NCBI RefSeq assembly: GCF_002118315.1
Contig: NZ_MTSZ01000002.1
Span: 310,001 to 374,000, forward strand
Reading direction: 5' to 3'
Length of the DNA stretch: 64,000 nt
Source of the DNA: Kiloniella majae
Lineage (GTDB): Bacteria; Pseudomonadota; Alphaproteobacteria; Kiloniellales; Kiloniellaceae
A program made the position numbers and the translations under genes. Shown piece after piece: positions 19,440 to 29,296 of the stretch. Position 1 is the stretch's first letter. The number at the start of each line of letters is the position of its first letter. The notes under the pieces are model-generated. The model did no database searches. It had not been told where the DNA came from and was given only the letters and a program-made list of their open reading frames with translations.

Positions 19440-19473
19440 GAACAAATAGAGAACAAAATGCTATTTAAGTCAA
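19440..19473 (-). promoter_or_regulatory. umuDC promoter with LexA box
   Basis: On the minus strand TTGACT (19473-19468), a 17-base spacer and TCTATT (19450-19445) form a sigma-70-like promoter. GTTC-TCTATTT-GTTC (19454-19440) overlays the -10 box and matches the direct-repeat GTTC-N7-GTTC LexA site of Alphaproteobacteria. LexA binding here would block polymerase until DNA damage. Confidence 0.88.
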
Positions 19474-19626
19474 GAAATACTCGGCTTCTAAAACTGCCGA
19501 TGATCAATAAGCAACTTATAGGCACAAAAGATATGTAATCTATTCGCAAACACATCACATACTGGTTCCCTATATTACGTAACAATACAAACAACTTCAC
19601 AAAAACATCTTCAACAGGAATAAACG

Positions 19627-19989
19627 ATGGCAACACAGGATATCCCCTTCCAAACAATCGATTGGGCACAGATAGCAGTAACAGAGCATCCTGGTGATGA
19701 GGGCACGGCCTACTGGCAAACTTTACAATATGAAGGTTTACGTATTCGAATTGTTCAATATTCCGCCGGTTATATTGCAGATCATTGGTGTGAAAAAGGG
19801 CATATTGTGCAGTGCCTAGAGGGTAATTTCACTAGTGAGTTAAGTGATGGAACAAACTTTTCACTTTCAGTAGGCATGACCTATGTTGTCTCGGATGATC
19901 TAAGCTCACACAGATCCGTAACAAAAAATGGCGTAAAACTACTCATAATTGACGGAGATTTTCTCAAATCCCAAAAAGAGCTTAATTGA
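19627..19989 (+). CDS. DHCW-motif cupin-fold protein
   Basis: A 120-residue single-domain cupin. The DHWCEKGHIVQCLEGNF stretch (residues about 54-70) carries the motif after which the family is named (here DHWC), and a second barrel segment is HRSVTKNGVKLLIIDGDF. A metal-binding role is likely because of the His/Cys/Glu cluster, but the substrate is unknown. It is divergent from umuDC and shares its 230-base upstream region. Confidence 0.8.
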   Translation: MATQDIPFQTIDWAQIAVTEHPGDEGTAYWQTLQYEGLRIRIVQYSAGYIADHWCEKGHIVQCLEGNFTSELSDGTNFSLSVGMTYVVSDDLSSHRSVTKNGVKLLIIDGDFLKSQKELN

Positions 19990-20067
19990 ACAAGCCTTTT
20001 TCTCTTCTATCGGCAAGGAAAGAGGTACAGAGGATATTATGCAAAAAAACAATACAAAATCCAAAGA

Positions 20068-21084
20068 CTAGCTTAAAACTCGCACAGATGTTTCTGTATC
20101 AAAATGATGTGTCGTCTTGGGTTTTGCTGAAAAATACAACATTTCACCGATAGAAGTACTCGGAGGAACTTCCATCTTTACCGTAAATTCAGTTCCCGTA
20201 TCGGAAATCAAATAAGCCAGAGCATATTCACCCAGCTGCTCTATCAATTCCAGTTTTCCAGATACAACGGCTTTGTCTTCTGCCGAAAGGATCAAATGTT
20301 CAGGACGGATGCCTGTAATATGTACCGTAGGCACATTTGTTAATAAATCATCAGGCGTAAAAAAATTCATCTTTGGGCTTCCAATAAAAGATGCAACAAA
20401 CTGGTTCGCTGGATTGGTGTAGAGTTCAATCGGCGATCCAACCTGCTCAATAACCCCTGCCCGTAAAACGACAATCTTATCAGCTAGGGTCATCGCCTCT
20501 ACCTGATCGTGTGTCACGTAAATCATTGTCGTGCCAAGACGTTCATGTAAACGCGCGATTTCTAATCGTGTTTGTACCCGTAACGAGGCATCAAGATTAG
20601 ATAAAGGTTCATCAAACAAAAATACTTCCGGGTCGCGAACAATTGCACGGCCTATGGCAACACGCTGACGTTGACCGCCAGAGAGATTTTTAGGGCTACG
20701 ATCTAAATAATCTGTAATTTGTAAAATCTCTGCAGCTGCACGAACCCGTTCATCAATTTCAGCCTTAGGCGTCTTTTGTTGCTTTAACCCAAAGCCCATA
20801 TTTTTATAAACGCTCATGTGTGGGTATAAGGCGTATGTTTGAAATACCATCGCCACCCCTCTCTTTGAGGGGGCAACATGATTTACGACTTGCTCTCCAA
20901 TAGAAACAGTTCCAGAAGTAACCTCTTCCAGACCAGCAATCATACGTAATAACGTAGATTTACCACAACCCGATGGACCAACAAAGACAACAAACTCACC
21001 ATCGTTTATTTGTAAATCTATACCGTGCATAACCTCAACATCGGTATATGATTTACGTACACTATTAATCGTTACGCCAGCCAT
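20068..21084 (-). CDS. Polyol/sugar ABC transporter ATP-binding protein (SmoK/MalK/UgpC type)
   Basis: The cytoplasmic ATPase of the polyol importer, 338 residues. Walker A is [12 protein letters not shown], the ABC signature [19 protein letters not shown], Walker [14 protein letters not shown], and the switch His lies in YVTHDQ. The C-terminal third is a MalK-type regulatory (TOBE) domain. It overlaps the dehydrogenase gene by 13 bases and is the last gene of the operon. The TOBE domain ends at SVRVLS. Confidence 0.94.
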   Translation of the reverse strand: MAGVTINSVRKSYTDVEVMHGIDLQINDGEFVVFVGPSGCGKSTLLRMIAGLEEVTSGTVSIGEQVVNHVAPSKRGVAMVFQTYALYPHMSVYKNMGFGLKQQKTPKAEIDERVRAAAEILQITDYLDRSPKNLSGGQRQRVAIGRAIVRDPEVFLFDEPLSNLDASLRVQTRLEIARLHERLGTTMIYVTHDQVEAMTLADKIVVLRAGVIEQVGSPIELYTNPANQFVASFIGSPKMNFFTPDDLLTNVPTVHITGIRPEHLILSAEDKAVVSGKLELIEQLGEYALAYLISDTGTEFTVKMEVPPSTSIGEMLYFSAKPKTTHHFDTETSVRVLS

Positions 21085-22496
21085 GCTCGCTCCATCTCAT
21101 GTATTTTATTTTTAAGTGTTACTACAAACTCAGGATGATCACTTGGAATATCCCCCCAGAGTATGCGGGATGTTGCAAAATCATCGATTGCACCGGGTTT
21201 GATAAGCGACTCAAGCTTATGCCAATTAGGTTCATTGTAATTAAGGCAAAGCTTACCTTCTAAGTTCAGACGACAAAAAATGTACCAACTCGCAATTGAG
21301 GCAATTCCAAAGTGAGGTAATCGACGAGCAGCCAACGTCCCTTGCAAAGTAGGGTGTATAAAAATTGGAAACTTCAAAAACCCATCAGCACATATTCGTT
21401 CAATCGTATCACTAATAGATGCGTTTCTAAAACGTGCGATAATCTCTTGCAGATATTCATCTTTATCGAAAGGTGTATTTACTTTCAACGCAGGTAAAAC
21501 TTCATGTTGTTCATATCCATCAAAATGGGCGAAAATTTCTGGATCAGCCATCGCTTGATCAAAAGTTTTAAGCCCCTTCAAGGCAGCAAAATAAGCGATA
21601 CAGGTATGCCCTCCGTTCAGAATACGTATTTTTGTTTCTTCAAAATGGTCAATGTCAGATTCCAGTTGAACACCTACACGAGCAAGATCAGGCACTGTGT
21701 TCGCAAAACGATCTTCCAAAGCCCACTGCATGAACTCTTCTGCCATAACAGGCACATTAGATTGTTCTCCAAATAAAGAGATGGTTTCAGAGATCAGGTC
21801 TTCCGTGTTACGCGGAGTAATCCGATCGACCATTGAACATGGGAACGTTACATTTTTCTGAACCCATCGCGCTAGATCAAGTCGGTCCATAAAATGCAAA
21901 TAGCTCAAAAAATTACGTTCTAATACTTTACCATTTTGTCGTATATTATCGCAGCACAGAATGCTCAAGCCGCCCAAGTCTGCATAACGGCGGCGTTCCA
22001 ATGCGTTCATCAAATAATTATATACTGATGAACCACCGGACTGATTTTCTATTTCCCCCGCAATAACAGGATCTGCAAGATTTAAATGACCTTCGTCATC
22101 CAAATAATAGCCACTTTCGGTCACTGTAATCGTAATCATTGTCACGCTTGGCTGGGTCAGTAATTGTTCAGCCTCTTCAACGGATCGTGCCCAGTCGCAA
22201 AACTTGATATGAGACCGCACGCGGCGGAACTTAACATCACCAGCAGGAGATATAGATTTAAGAATGTACCCTGATCCATCAAAACTGTACTTAGCAAAGC
22301 TTTCACTGTCTTCACTTCGAATATTTATTGCAGCAATTCCCCAGCGCAAATCATCCGTCGCCTGCATGTAGTCATCAATGTATTGCGCTTGGTGTGATCG
22401 ATGAAAGGCCCCAAATCCAAGATGCACAATACCCACATCGCAAAATTTTGGGTTATAAGTCGTTTCATAAAGAGATTGAGAGGGAAATGCGTTCAT
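21072..22496 (-). CDS. Mannitol dehydrogenase family protein (mannitol/sorbitol/arabitol 2-dehydrogenase-like)
   Basis: A 474-residue long-chain polyol dehydrogenase that oxidises an imported hexitol or pentitol to a ketose with NAD. The NAD-binding start is [19 protein letters not shown] (residues about 24-42); other family blocks are [12 protein letters not shown] and [15 protein letters not shown], the latter including the catalytic Lys region with His. The gene lies between the AraC regulator (four-base overlap) and the ATPase. Which polyol is used cannot be read from sequence. Confidence 0.93.
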   Translation of the reverse strand: MNAFPSQSLYETTYNPKFCDVGIVHLGFGAFHRSHQAQYIDDYMQATDDLRWGIAAINIRSEDSESFAKYSFDGSGYILKSISPAGDVKFRRVRSHIKFCDWARSVEEAEQLLTQPSVTMITITVTESGYYLDDEGHLNLADPVIAGEIENQSGGSSVYNYLMNALERRRYADLGGLSILCCDNIRQNGKVLERNFLSYLHFMDRLDLARWVQKNVTFPCSMVDRITPRNTEDLISETISLFGEQSNVPVMAEEFMQWALEDRFANTVPDLARVGVQLESDIDHFEETKIRILNGGHTCIAYFAALKGLKTFDQAMADPEIFAHFDGYEQHEVLPALKVNTPFDKDEYLQEIIARFRNASISDTIERICADGFLKFPIFIHPTLQGTLAARRLPHFGIASIASWYIFCRLNLEGKLCLNYNEPNWHKLESLIKPGAIDDFATSRILWGDIPSDHPEFVVTLKNKIHEMERAWLA

Positions 22497-23383
22497 TGCA
22501 TTTCCTTTGATTGAGGTGCCAGTTCTGTTTGCGCTATTTGACGATATTCAGAAGGTGTCATGTTCTTCATTCTAAGAAAATGTCGATTGAAGTTTGCAAG
22601 GTTCTGAAAACCAACGTCAAAACATATACTTGAAACCTGATCGTTGGTTGCGTAAAGCATGCTGCAAGCTTGGCCAATACGAATACGATTTACAAATTCG
22701 ACAAACGTATGTCCTGTGACAGATTGAAAATTACGGGAGAATGTCGTTGGCGACATCGACGTCATAGCTGCCGCTTTTTTCACAGAAATTTCGTCGGCAA
22801 AATTATTAACAATATAATCAATGACCTTGCCAATACGCGCTTTCTTACCTCCTTCCGGTTGCATCAACTTAGAAACAGATAATGTGGTTTTCGTACTATT
22901 TTTGTTAATCAAAACCAGAAAGTGCAGCAAAGCCACGACACGCTCGACACCTCGGAGCTCCCGTATCTTTTCCATTTGCAGAACCGCTGTCTTTGGGTCA
23001 AAACCGACAAATTCAATACCGGATTGTGCAAGATCTAACATGGGCTTCAGTTCTGTGAACTCGGGAAAGGCAGTCATGATCGCATCCATACTTGACTGCC
23101 TGAACTGGACCAGCATATCCCGGATTGGGACTTCTTGTGCCCACACTTCATCTGTAATCCAGTTATGCGGCAAATTCGGACCCGTGAGATACAATGCCCC
23201 AGGTTTGAAGTCGCCAATATAATCGCCAACAAACGCTTTGCCCCGGGTTTCTATAATGAGATGTAGTTCGTATTCACGATGGCTGTGCCAACGACACAAT
23301 TCGCTGGGCCATCCATGCTGCAAGTAGCGAATACTTTCGCGGCTACGATCAACAATTTCGATTTCAGGCTGGATAATAGACAT
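22493..23383 (-). CDS. AraC family transcriptional regulator of the polyol operon
   Basis: A 296-residue activator-type regulator. The N-terminal half is a cupin-like sensor (YELHLIIETRGKAFVGDY, then LPHNWI). The C-terminal double helix-turn-helix is at about 195-290, with ISVKKAAAMTSMSPTTFSRN and ISSICFDVGFQNLANFNRHF. The ATG at 23383 is used; a longer frame to 23467 would run into the permease gene. It is embedded in the operon, five bases after the permease stop and overlapping the dehydrogenase by four, so it likely controls its own operon in response to the polyol. Confidence 0.92.
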   Translation of the reverse strand: MSIIQPEIEIVDRSRESIRYLQHGWPSELCRWHSHREYELHLIIETRGKAFVGDYIGDFKPGALYLTGPNLPHNWITDEVWAQEVPIRDMLVQFRQSSMDAIMTAFPEFTELKPMLDLAQSGIEFVGFDPKTAVLQMEKIRELRGVERVVALLHFLVLINKNSTKTTLSVSKLMQPEGGKKARIGKVIDYIVNNFADEISVKKAAAMTSMSPTTFSRNFQSVTGHTFVEFVNRIRIGQACSMLYATNDQVSSICFDVGFQNLANFNRHFLRMKNMTPSEYRQIAQTELAPQSKEMQ

Positions 23384-23388
23384 AGACG

Positions 23389-24222
23389 TTACTTCACCGC
23401 CCCAAAAGTTAGCCCTTGGACTAATTGTTTCTGGCAAAGCCATCCAAAGGCAACAATCGGCGCGCATGCCAATGTGGCAACAGCTGAAAGTTTCGACCAG
23501 AACAAGCCTTCCGGACTAGAAAAACTTGCAACTAATGCCGCCAGAGTTCCCGCTTCTGATGAGGTGAGATTGATTGCCCAAAACGCTTCGTTCCAGCACA
23601 ACACAACGGATAAAAGCGCCGTAGAAGCAATCCCCCCCCATGCCAAAGGCATCACAATCTGGGTGATTTCATTCCAGGTGGATGTACCATCCATCCTCGA
23701 AGCCTCTAATATTTCCTTTGGAATTTCTCGGAAATAATTAAACAAGATCATCATAATAATCGGCAGATTTATCAGAGCATAAATAACAACCAAAACGATC
23801 TTTGTATCAAGTAACCCCAGTTTTTGTGACAGCAGATAAATTGGCAGGAGAACGCCAACCGCAGGTAACATTTTAGTGGAAAGCATCCACAATAAAATAT
23901 CCTTGGTACGTCTGGTTGGACTAAAGGCCATTGCGTAAGCTGAGGGGATCGCAATCAACATAGCCAAAGCTGTTCCACCGAGACTGGTCACAACACTCGA
24001 CCAAGCATATTGCGTATAATCCGTTCGCTCTTGGATCAAAGTATAGTTATCCAATGTTGGTTCAAAAACCAATAATGGCGGAATTGCAATCGCCTGAAGT
24101 TCTGTTTTAAAGCTCGTCAAAACCATCCAGAAAATTGGAAAAAAGAACAAGATTGCAACCAACCATGCCCCTATTACTGCAAAGCGGTTTTTCCATTCAA
24201 GAATTTGTTTATCTGTCATCAC
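23389..24222 (-). CDS. Polyol ABC transporter permease (SmoG/MalG type)
   Basis: Inner-membrane permease, 277 residues, six predicted spans. The EAA loop is visible as EASRMDGTSTWNEITQIVMP (residues about 173-192), the site that contacts the ATPase. The ATG at 24222 shares a base with the stop of the preceding permease, indicating translational coupling. Second permease of the importer. Confidence 0.94.
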   Translation of the reverse strand: MMTDKQILEWKNRFAVIGAWLVAILFFFPIFWMVLTSFKTELQAIAIPPLLVFEPTLDNYTLIQERTDYTQYAWSSVVTSLGGTALAMLIAIPSAYAMAFSPTRRTKDILLWMLSTKMLPAVGVLLPIYLLSQKLGLLDTKIVLVVIYALINLPIIMMILFNYFREIPKEILEASRMDGTSTWNEITQIVMPLAWGGIASTALLSVVLCWNEAFWAINLTSSEAGTLAALVASFSSPEGLFWSKLSAVATLACAPIVAFGWLCQKQLVQGLTFGAVK

Positions 24223-25082
24223 TACACCATCAAATTCTTGCCAACAGCACGGATCAAAAAGATCGCGACAATATTGGCTAATATCACGGCGAAAACACCC
24301 CCGGCTGATGCAACGCCGACATCAAATTGCAATAGAGCTTGTGCGTATATCAAATAGGCAATGTTTGTACTTGCCGTACCTGGGCCACCAGATGTGGTTA
24401 CAAAAATCTCTGCAAAAATCGATAAATGAAAAATCATCTGTATCATCAGGACAATCGCAATCGGGCGCGCGAGGTGTGGTAAAGTCAAATTCCAAAATTG
24501 TGCCCAAAAACCTGCCCCATCTAATGTTGCAGCTTCTTTTTGCTCTTGATCCTGAGATTGCAAGGAAGTCATGAAAATCAGAATGGCAAAAGGTGTCCAT
24601 TGCCAACTCACAATGATAATGACAGATAGCAACGGATATACGGTCAACCAGTCAATAGGTTCTGCCCCTATGGCATGTGCGACAACGGCAAACAAACCAT
24701 AAATCGGGTTCATCATCATATTTTTCCACACCAAAGCGTTGACCGTTGGCATGATGAAAAAAGGAGAGATAAGCATGACCCGGACAATGCCACGTCCTAG
24801 AAATGGACGATCAATCAAAATTGCAATCGCAAGTCCCAAAACAACGGAAATACACAGGACAGAGCCAACCAATATTAATGTATTCCAAACAGCTGGTGGA
24901 AAAGCTGCATCGGTAACAAAGAACTCGTAATTTGAAAGTCCAACAAATCCGGTACGCTCAGGGTATAAAAGATTATAGCGAATGAGCGAAAAATAGATCG
25001 TCATCGACAGCGGCACGATCATCCACATTAAAAGAACTATAATGCTCGGTGCCTGTAGTAATCGTACCAGAGTTCTATTCAT
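24222..25082 (-). CDS. Polyol ABC transporter permease (SmoF/MalF type)
   Basis: Inner-membrane permease, 286 residues, six predicted spans beginning with LLQAPSIIVLLMWMIVPLSM. The EAA loop reads EAATLDGAGFWAQFWNLTLPH (residues about 188-208). First permease after the binding-protein gene and coupled to the second permease. A terminator-like hairpin lies between it and the binding-protein gene. Confidence 0.94.
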   Translation of the reverse strand: MNRTLVRLLQAPSIIVLLMWMIVPLSMTIYFSLIRYNLLYPERTGFVGLSNYEFFVTDAAFPPAVWNTLILVGSVLCISVVLGLAIAILIDRPFLGRGIVRVMLISPFFIMPTVNALVWKNMMMNPIYGLFAVVAHAIGAEPIDWLTVYPLLSVIIIVSWQWTPFAILIFMTSLQSQDQEQKEAATLDGAGFWAQFWNLTLPHLARPIAIVLMIQMIFHLSIFAEIFVTTSGGPGTASTNIAYLIYAQALLQFDVGVASAGGVFAVILANIVAIFLIRAVGKNLMV

Positions 25083-25105
25083 GGAAATGATCCTGAAGAA
25101 GGGTT

Positions 25106-25130
25106 AAAAAAAGGGTAGATTTCTCTACCC
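25106..25130 (-). terminator. Attenuator-like terminator after the binding-protein gene
   Basis: On the minus strand GGGTAGA (25130-25124), loop GAAA, TCTACCC (25119-25113), then seven T (25112-25106). This is a compact intrinsic terminator shape sitting inside the operon between the binding-protein gene and the first permease. Such sites let binding protein be made in excess over the membrane parts (known for malE and similar genes). Confidence 0.8.
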
Positions 25131-25154
25131 CGATTTAATGCGGATACCTTGGTA

Positions 25155-26462
25155 CTAGTAGTAACCCGCTTTTCTCATTTCACGGTCTGCCGCCGCTTGC
25201 GCATTCTCCAAAGCCTCTTCCACAGAGATGTCGCCAGCTAATGCAGCAGTCATTTGTTGGCCAACGGCTGTACCAATTGCCTGAAACTCTGGAATAGCAG
25301 CAAACTGAACACCGATATATGGTGTTTTGTCTTGCGTAGAATTCGATGGATCTGCAGATAAAATCGCTTTTAATTCTGCTTCATCAAAGGTTGCTGCTTC
25401 TTTGAATTTAGGATTGTCATAGGTTGATTGGCGCGTCCCCGTTGGGACAGCGGCCCATCCGTTAGTTTCCGCAACCAGTTCAATGTATTCTTTAGATGTC
25501 GCCCATTCCATAAACTTCATAGCATCAGCCTTTTTCTGCGTTCCTGACGGAACAGCCAAAGCCCATGCCCATAACCAATTCGCACCACGCGTGGTGATCG
25601 CTTGTGGTGACTGCGCGAATGCCATTTTATCCGCAACTTTAGACTGACTTGGGTTTGTCACGAAAGACGCCGCAATTGTTGCATCAATCCACATCCCGCA
25701 TTTGCCTTCGTTCATCAACGCAAGAATTTCATTAAACGAATTACCCGCGGATCCCGGAGGTCCGTATTTTGTCAGCAAATCTACATAAAAATTAACCGCG
25801 TGGTTCCATGCCGGACTATCCAGATCAGGTGTCCAATCTTCGTTGAACCACTTTCCACCAAAACTATTTGCCATGGTTGTCAGGAACGCCATGTTATCAC
25901 CCCAACCTGGCTTGCCGCGCAAACAAATACCGTATTGACCCGCATCACGATCCGTCATTGCTGCCGCAGCGTCTTTGACATGCCCCCACGAAGGATTATC
26001 AGGCATCGTCATACCCGCAGCATCTAAAAGATCCTTACGGTACATAATCATTGATGACTCACCATAAAATGGTGCAGCATATAAATTACCGTCATGTGAT
26101 AGGCCGTCACGCATTGCTGGCAAAATATCATCGACATCATACTCAGCGCCAAATTCCAATGCTTCCAGCCAGCCACGGGAACCCCAGATTGGGGCTTCGT
26201 ACATACCGATTGTCATCACATCAAACTGGCCGCCCTTTGTCGTGATATCTGTCGTAACACGCGACCGAAGAGTACCTTCGTCCAATGTGACCCATTTCAC
26301 AGTGATACCAGGATTGGCTTCTTCAAACTTAGGGGTTAGTTTTTGCATTTCGATCATGTGACCATTATTTACCGTTGCGATAGTAATCTCATCTGCAACG
26401 GTAAAAGAGATCGCTGACATACTAAGCATCATACCCAATGCCGTAGTGCGTAAATACTTCAT
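25155..26462 (-). CDS. Polyol ABC transporter substrate-binding protein (SmoE-like)
   Basis: Periplasmic binding protein, 435 residues, family 1 (sugar/polyol). The signal peptide covers about residues 1-23 (MKYLRTTALGMMLSMSAISF then VADE). Family segments include GQFDVMTIGMYEAPIWG and WAWALAVPSG. I start at the ATG at 26462, which has a GGAGGAA site; the frame extends upstream to 26543 without support. First gene of a six-gene operon reading to 20068. Confidence 0.94.
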   Translation of the reverse strand: MKYLRTTALGMMLSMSAISFTVADEITIATVNNGHMIEMQKLTPKFEEANPGITVKWVTLDEGTLRSRVTTDITTKGGQFDVMTIGMYEAPIWGSRGWLEALEFGAEYDVDDILPAMRDGLSHDGNLYAAPFYGESSMIMYRKDLLDAAGMTMPDNPSWGHVKDAAAAMTDRDAGQYGICLRGKPGWGDNMAFLTTMANSFGGKWFNEDWTPDLDSPAWNHAVNFYVDLLTKYGPPGSAGNSFNEILALMNEGKCGMWIDATIAASFVTNPSQSKVADKMAFAQSPQAITTRGANWLWAWALAVPSGTQKKADAMKFMEWATSKEYIELVAETNGWAAVPTGTRQSTYDNPKFKEAATFDEAELKAILSADPSNSTQDKTPYIGVQFAAIPEFQAIGTAVGQQMTAALAGDISVEEALENAQAAADREMRKAGYY

Positions 26463-26845
26463 GTGTTCCTCCCAGAAATCACGCTTGAAGATAAAAGCTG
26501 TAATTTCATACTGCAAAGGATGCGCTAAAGCCGCCAATAGCATTTTACCAAGAAAAGATACTATTAATACATATTTTACTATAAAATTTGATTTTACAGT
26601 CTTAAAAGTACATTCGAAAAGCTCTATCTAACCATGAATAGTATAAAATGAAGATTTCCGAATTCTAATCTCCCTGTATCAGCAGATTATATTTCTGACC
26701 ATTGTAGTCGTAATAACATATTGTTCATGAGAGGAGAGTTTTTCTTAAAACAAACGCAACCTAATCAAATTAGGTATTTCAATTCGCAGCCCAAATATCT
26801 ATTCTAAGTGACGCACATCATCCACCAACCAGTTGAGCCTCAATA
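26463..26845. other. 383-base divergent promoter region between the polyol operon and a GNAT gene
   Basis: No gene is seen. The region is AT-rich. It contains a perfect dyad ACCTAAT-CAA-ATTAGGT at 26759-26775, about 70 bases before the GNAT start, resembling the palindrome at 8402-8416. Promoters for both flanking units must lie here but no box pair is compelling. Confidence 0.5.
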
Positions 26846-27451
26846 ATGTCAGAGATTTTTGTAAACTGCCGGATTGAAACAGAGCGGATGATTCTACGTC
26901 CTTACACAATGGAAGACGCCCCTGCTCTTCAAAGAATCGCATCGGATCCACAAGTACTACAATATTTGCCTGATGATCCACTCTCTCTGGAAGAGGTAAA
27001 AGATATTATCGCTTGGTCAATTGGTTGCCACAAGAAAAATACCAAAGAAAAGTTGTATAAACTCAACTTAACTATGCTCGATAAAAAGACAAACGAACTC
27101 ATCGGCTGGTGTGGACTTGGCCCTGCAGATTGGGACTTAGAACAAATTGAAATTTACTACGCGGTCGCTCCTGAACGCTGGAGACAAGGTCTGACAAGCG
27201 AGGCTACATTAGCACTTCGGGATTATGCATTCGACATCATAGAATTAAAGAACCTTGTCGGCATTACCATGTCAAACAACATTGCCTCAAACAAAGTTTT
27301 GCAAAAGCTTGGTATGAGCTATCAGGGAACACTTGACCGCGCACCAAAAGATTGCGACCCCTATTTTTTGGGGCAAAACCTTTATGTCTTGGCCAATACA
27401 GGCAATCGACAAGACGTCCTCTACAGAGAGGAGAATGAATCCCCTCTCTGA
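26846..27451 (+). CDS. GNAT family N-acetyltransferase (RimJ/RimL-like)
   Basis: A 201-residue acetyltransferase. The start RIETERMILRPYTMEDAPALQRI is typical of the RimJ/RimL/SpeG-like group. The acetyl-CoA loop is APERWRQGLTSEATLALRDYAFD (about 112-134), followed by VGITMSNNIASNKVLQKLGM. Substrates in this group range from ribosomal proteins to small amines, so the function is open. Single gene. Confidence 0.88.
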   Translation: MSEIFVNCRIETERMILRPYTMEDAPALQRIASDPQVLQYLPDDPLSLEEVKDIIAWSIGCHKKNTKEKLYKLNLTMLDKKTNELIGWCGLGPADWDLEQIEIYYAVAPERWRQGLTSEATLALRDYAFDIIELKNLVGITMSNNIASNKVLQKLGMSYQGTLDRAPKDCDPYFLGQNLYVLANTGNRQDVLYREENESPL

Positions 27452-27469
27452 TCACGACACCGTAATGAC

Positions 27470-28048
27470 CTACCCACGTAAAGAAGGCTTAATCCACTCT
27501 TTGTGACTTGCTTCTTTATCCAGAGGCGTCTGAGCAATGGCATTAGTGAAATTACTCATGGTCTTAACACTTATCCCCAAAATTACTTCCAGCGCCTGTC
27601 GTTCCGTATAACCACTTTCAAGAAAGCTTTTCAAGGCATGAGGGGCAATGCTCCCATTGGTACGAACCAAATCTTGTGTGAAAAGGCGCAGGGCTTCATG
27701 CTTCCTATTCGAAAGCGCCCCCCCTAGACGCAAGGCTTCGACATCTTCAACATCCATTTTCGCCATTTCAGATAAGATCGTGTGCCAAGGCATACAATAT
27801 TGGCAGTTGTTTTCGAAGTTCACTGTTTGATAAACAATCTGCCGCTCAACTTCAGACAAAGAACTTTCATTAAACTCGCCCCAAGCAGTCATATAAGATG
27901 CCAATAAACTCGGGGCTTGCGACATAACCTTCTCGACATTGGGGATCAGGCCAAAAGCAGCTTTTGCCTGAGCAAGAAATGGAACAGACTTAGCTGGTGC
28001 AGTTTCTTCATCTAACAAGGAAAATGGCGTTGGATTTCCGTTACTCAT
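27470..28048 (-). CDS. AhpD-like / carboxymuconolactone decarboxylase family protein
   Basis: A 192-residue helical protein with the CxxC-type redox motif NCQYCMPWHT (residues about 85-94), the signature of AhpD-like peroxidase-related proteins (Cys-x-x-Cys-x3-His). These commonly act in peroxide or electrophile detoxification. The ATG at 28048 has an AAAGG site; the one six codons earlier has none. It is divergent from an HxlR regulator, a frequent pairing for redox-responsive genes. Confidence 0.85.
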   Translation of the reverse strand: MSNGNPTPFSLLDEETAPAKSVPFLAQAKAAFGLIPNVEKVMSQAPSLLASYMTAWGEFNESSLSEVERQIVYQTVNFENNCQYCMPWHTILSEMAKMDVEDVEALRLGGALSNRKHEALRLFTQDLVRTNGSIAPHALKSFLESGYTERQALEVILGISVKTMSNFTNAIAQTPLDKEASHKEWIKPSLRG

Positions 28049-28171
28049 ATCAATTAACCTTTGCATTAACTTTAATATTTCAGGGTATTGAAAGCTTTCG
28101 GATGGAAAGGTAGTATTGCAGAAACCAGATTAACAGTACGCACCTTTTGGTAACTATAAGATTTTTTTAAG

Positions 28172-28561
28172 ATGTATGAAATTCCCCAGGACTTAAACAA
28201 AGTAAAACCCAACGTTTTCCACAAATCTTGCCCCGCTCGCTACCTACTCAACAAAGTCGCTGGGAAGTGGAGCCTACTCATCATCGATGCCCTCAAAAAT
28301 GATAATCTACGGAATGGAGAACTCATGAGGCGCGTGGGGGGAATTTCCCAAAAAATGCTCACTCAAACACTACGAGAACTTGAAGAAATTAAAATTGTCC
28401 AGCGGCACGATATGGAAACCATTCCACCCCATGTCGAATACTCCCTCACACACCTTGGGATTTCCCTTCAGGAAAAAGTTTGCGCCATGGACCGCTGGAT
28501 AGAGGAAAATATGATCGAACTTATTTCGGACAATCCTTCAATAGAGTTGAAAGTTATCTGA
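28172..28561 (+). CDS. HxlR family transcriptional regulator
   Basis: A 129-residue winged-helix regulator. The signature SCPARYLLNKVAGKWSLLII (with the conserved Cys near the N-terminus, residue 20), LRNGELMRRVGGISQKMLTQTLRELE and VEYSLTHLG define the family. The single Cys is often the sensor of thiol-reactive compounds. It is divergent from the AhpD-like gene and probably controls it. The 123-base spacer contains GTACGCACCTTTTGGTAAC near 28134-28152, a possible site. Confidence 0.9.
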   Translation: MYEIPQDLNKVKPNVFHKSCPARYLLNKVAGKWSLLIIDALKNDNLRNGELMRRVGGISQKMLTQTLRELEEIKIVQRHDMETIPPHVEYSLTHLGISLQEKVCAMDRWIEENMIELISDNPSIELKVI

Positions 28562-28681
28562 AGAAAAGATACTCAGCTCATTAACTCTTGCGCTTTATAT
28601 AGAGCTCACCATGAGAAGCAGGAAACAAGATACATAACAAAGATAACACATATAGTTATCTTCCTAAAAAGGAACCGACCA

Positions 28682-29020
28682 GTGCCCACAAAAAAAAATC
28701 CGTTAAAGCTGAACAAGTTACAGCTACGCACACTTGTTCTGGCCCAAGTAATTGGTCGCGATGAAAGGCAAGCTGTACATCACCCCAACGGAGACGTCAC
28801 TCTGTCTCAACTCCCCCACGCACACGGAGATCATGTGCACGTCGGTGAGTTTGTCGTATCCGCCAAGGATGCCAGCGGCTTCAATAACCCAGCCGTCTGG
28901 ATTGCCTTGGCACGCAAAGGGCTTGTGAAAGAAGGCGGACAGCCAATCACTTTGACTGCAGAAGGTGTTACCTATGAAACCGGTCTTGGAGATAAGTTCC
29001 TGGAAAAATCAGACCACTAA
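28682..29020 (+). CDS. Hypothetical protein
   Basis: A 112-residue protein with a GTG start after an AAAGGAA site. The N-terminus is basic (MPTKKNPLKLNKLQLRTLVL). The middle is His-rich (LPHAHGDHVHVGEF), and the C-terminal half resembles a winged-helix-like NPAVWIALARKGLVKEG-ITLTAEG pattern. This His cluster could bind metal. I could not name the family with confidence. Confidence 0.7.
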   Translation: MPTKKNPLKLNKLQLRTLVLAQVIGRDERQAVHHPNGDVTLSQLPHAHGDHVHVGEFVVSAKDASGFNNPAVWIALARKGLVKEGGQPITLTAEGVTYETGLGDKFLEKSDH

Positions 29021-29074
29021 TCTTAACCTGATCTCGATCTTCTAATTTTATAGGATAAAACTCAGCTGCTGGCC

Positions 29075-29296
29075 TTATTCCCGATTGGCAGCCGTGCCAC
29101 GAACATGGCTACAGCCGAGACATACATGTAACGTCAGATCAACAGAGACGTGGCCGGCTTCAACGTCTTTTACGTCCTCGGGCTGGTATTTGTTCATATC
29201 ATTGTCCAGATACCAGCTACCGGATGCTTCAACATCCTTGCGACTGAGTTCATAACGGACAACGCGTTCGGAAAAGCATTTGTTACATTTTTTCAT
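29075..29296 (-). CDS. Small zinc-ribbon-like protein
   Basis: A 73-residue protein with two Cys pairs, MKKCNKCFSER at the start and VCLGCSH near the end, in the spacing of a treble-clef or ribbon zinc site. The ATG at 29296 has a strong GGGAGGGG site. Function unknown. Single gene. Confidence 0.7.
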   Translation of the reverse strand: MKKCNKCFSERVVRYELSRKDVEASGSWYLDNDMNKYQPEDVKDVEAGHVSVDLTLHVCLGCSHVRGTAANRE

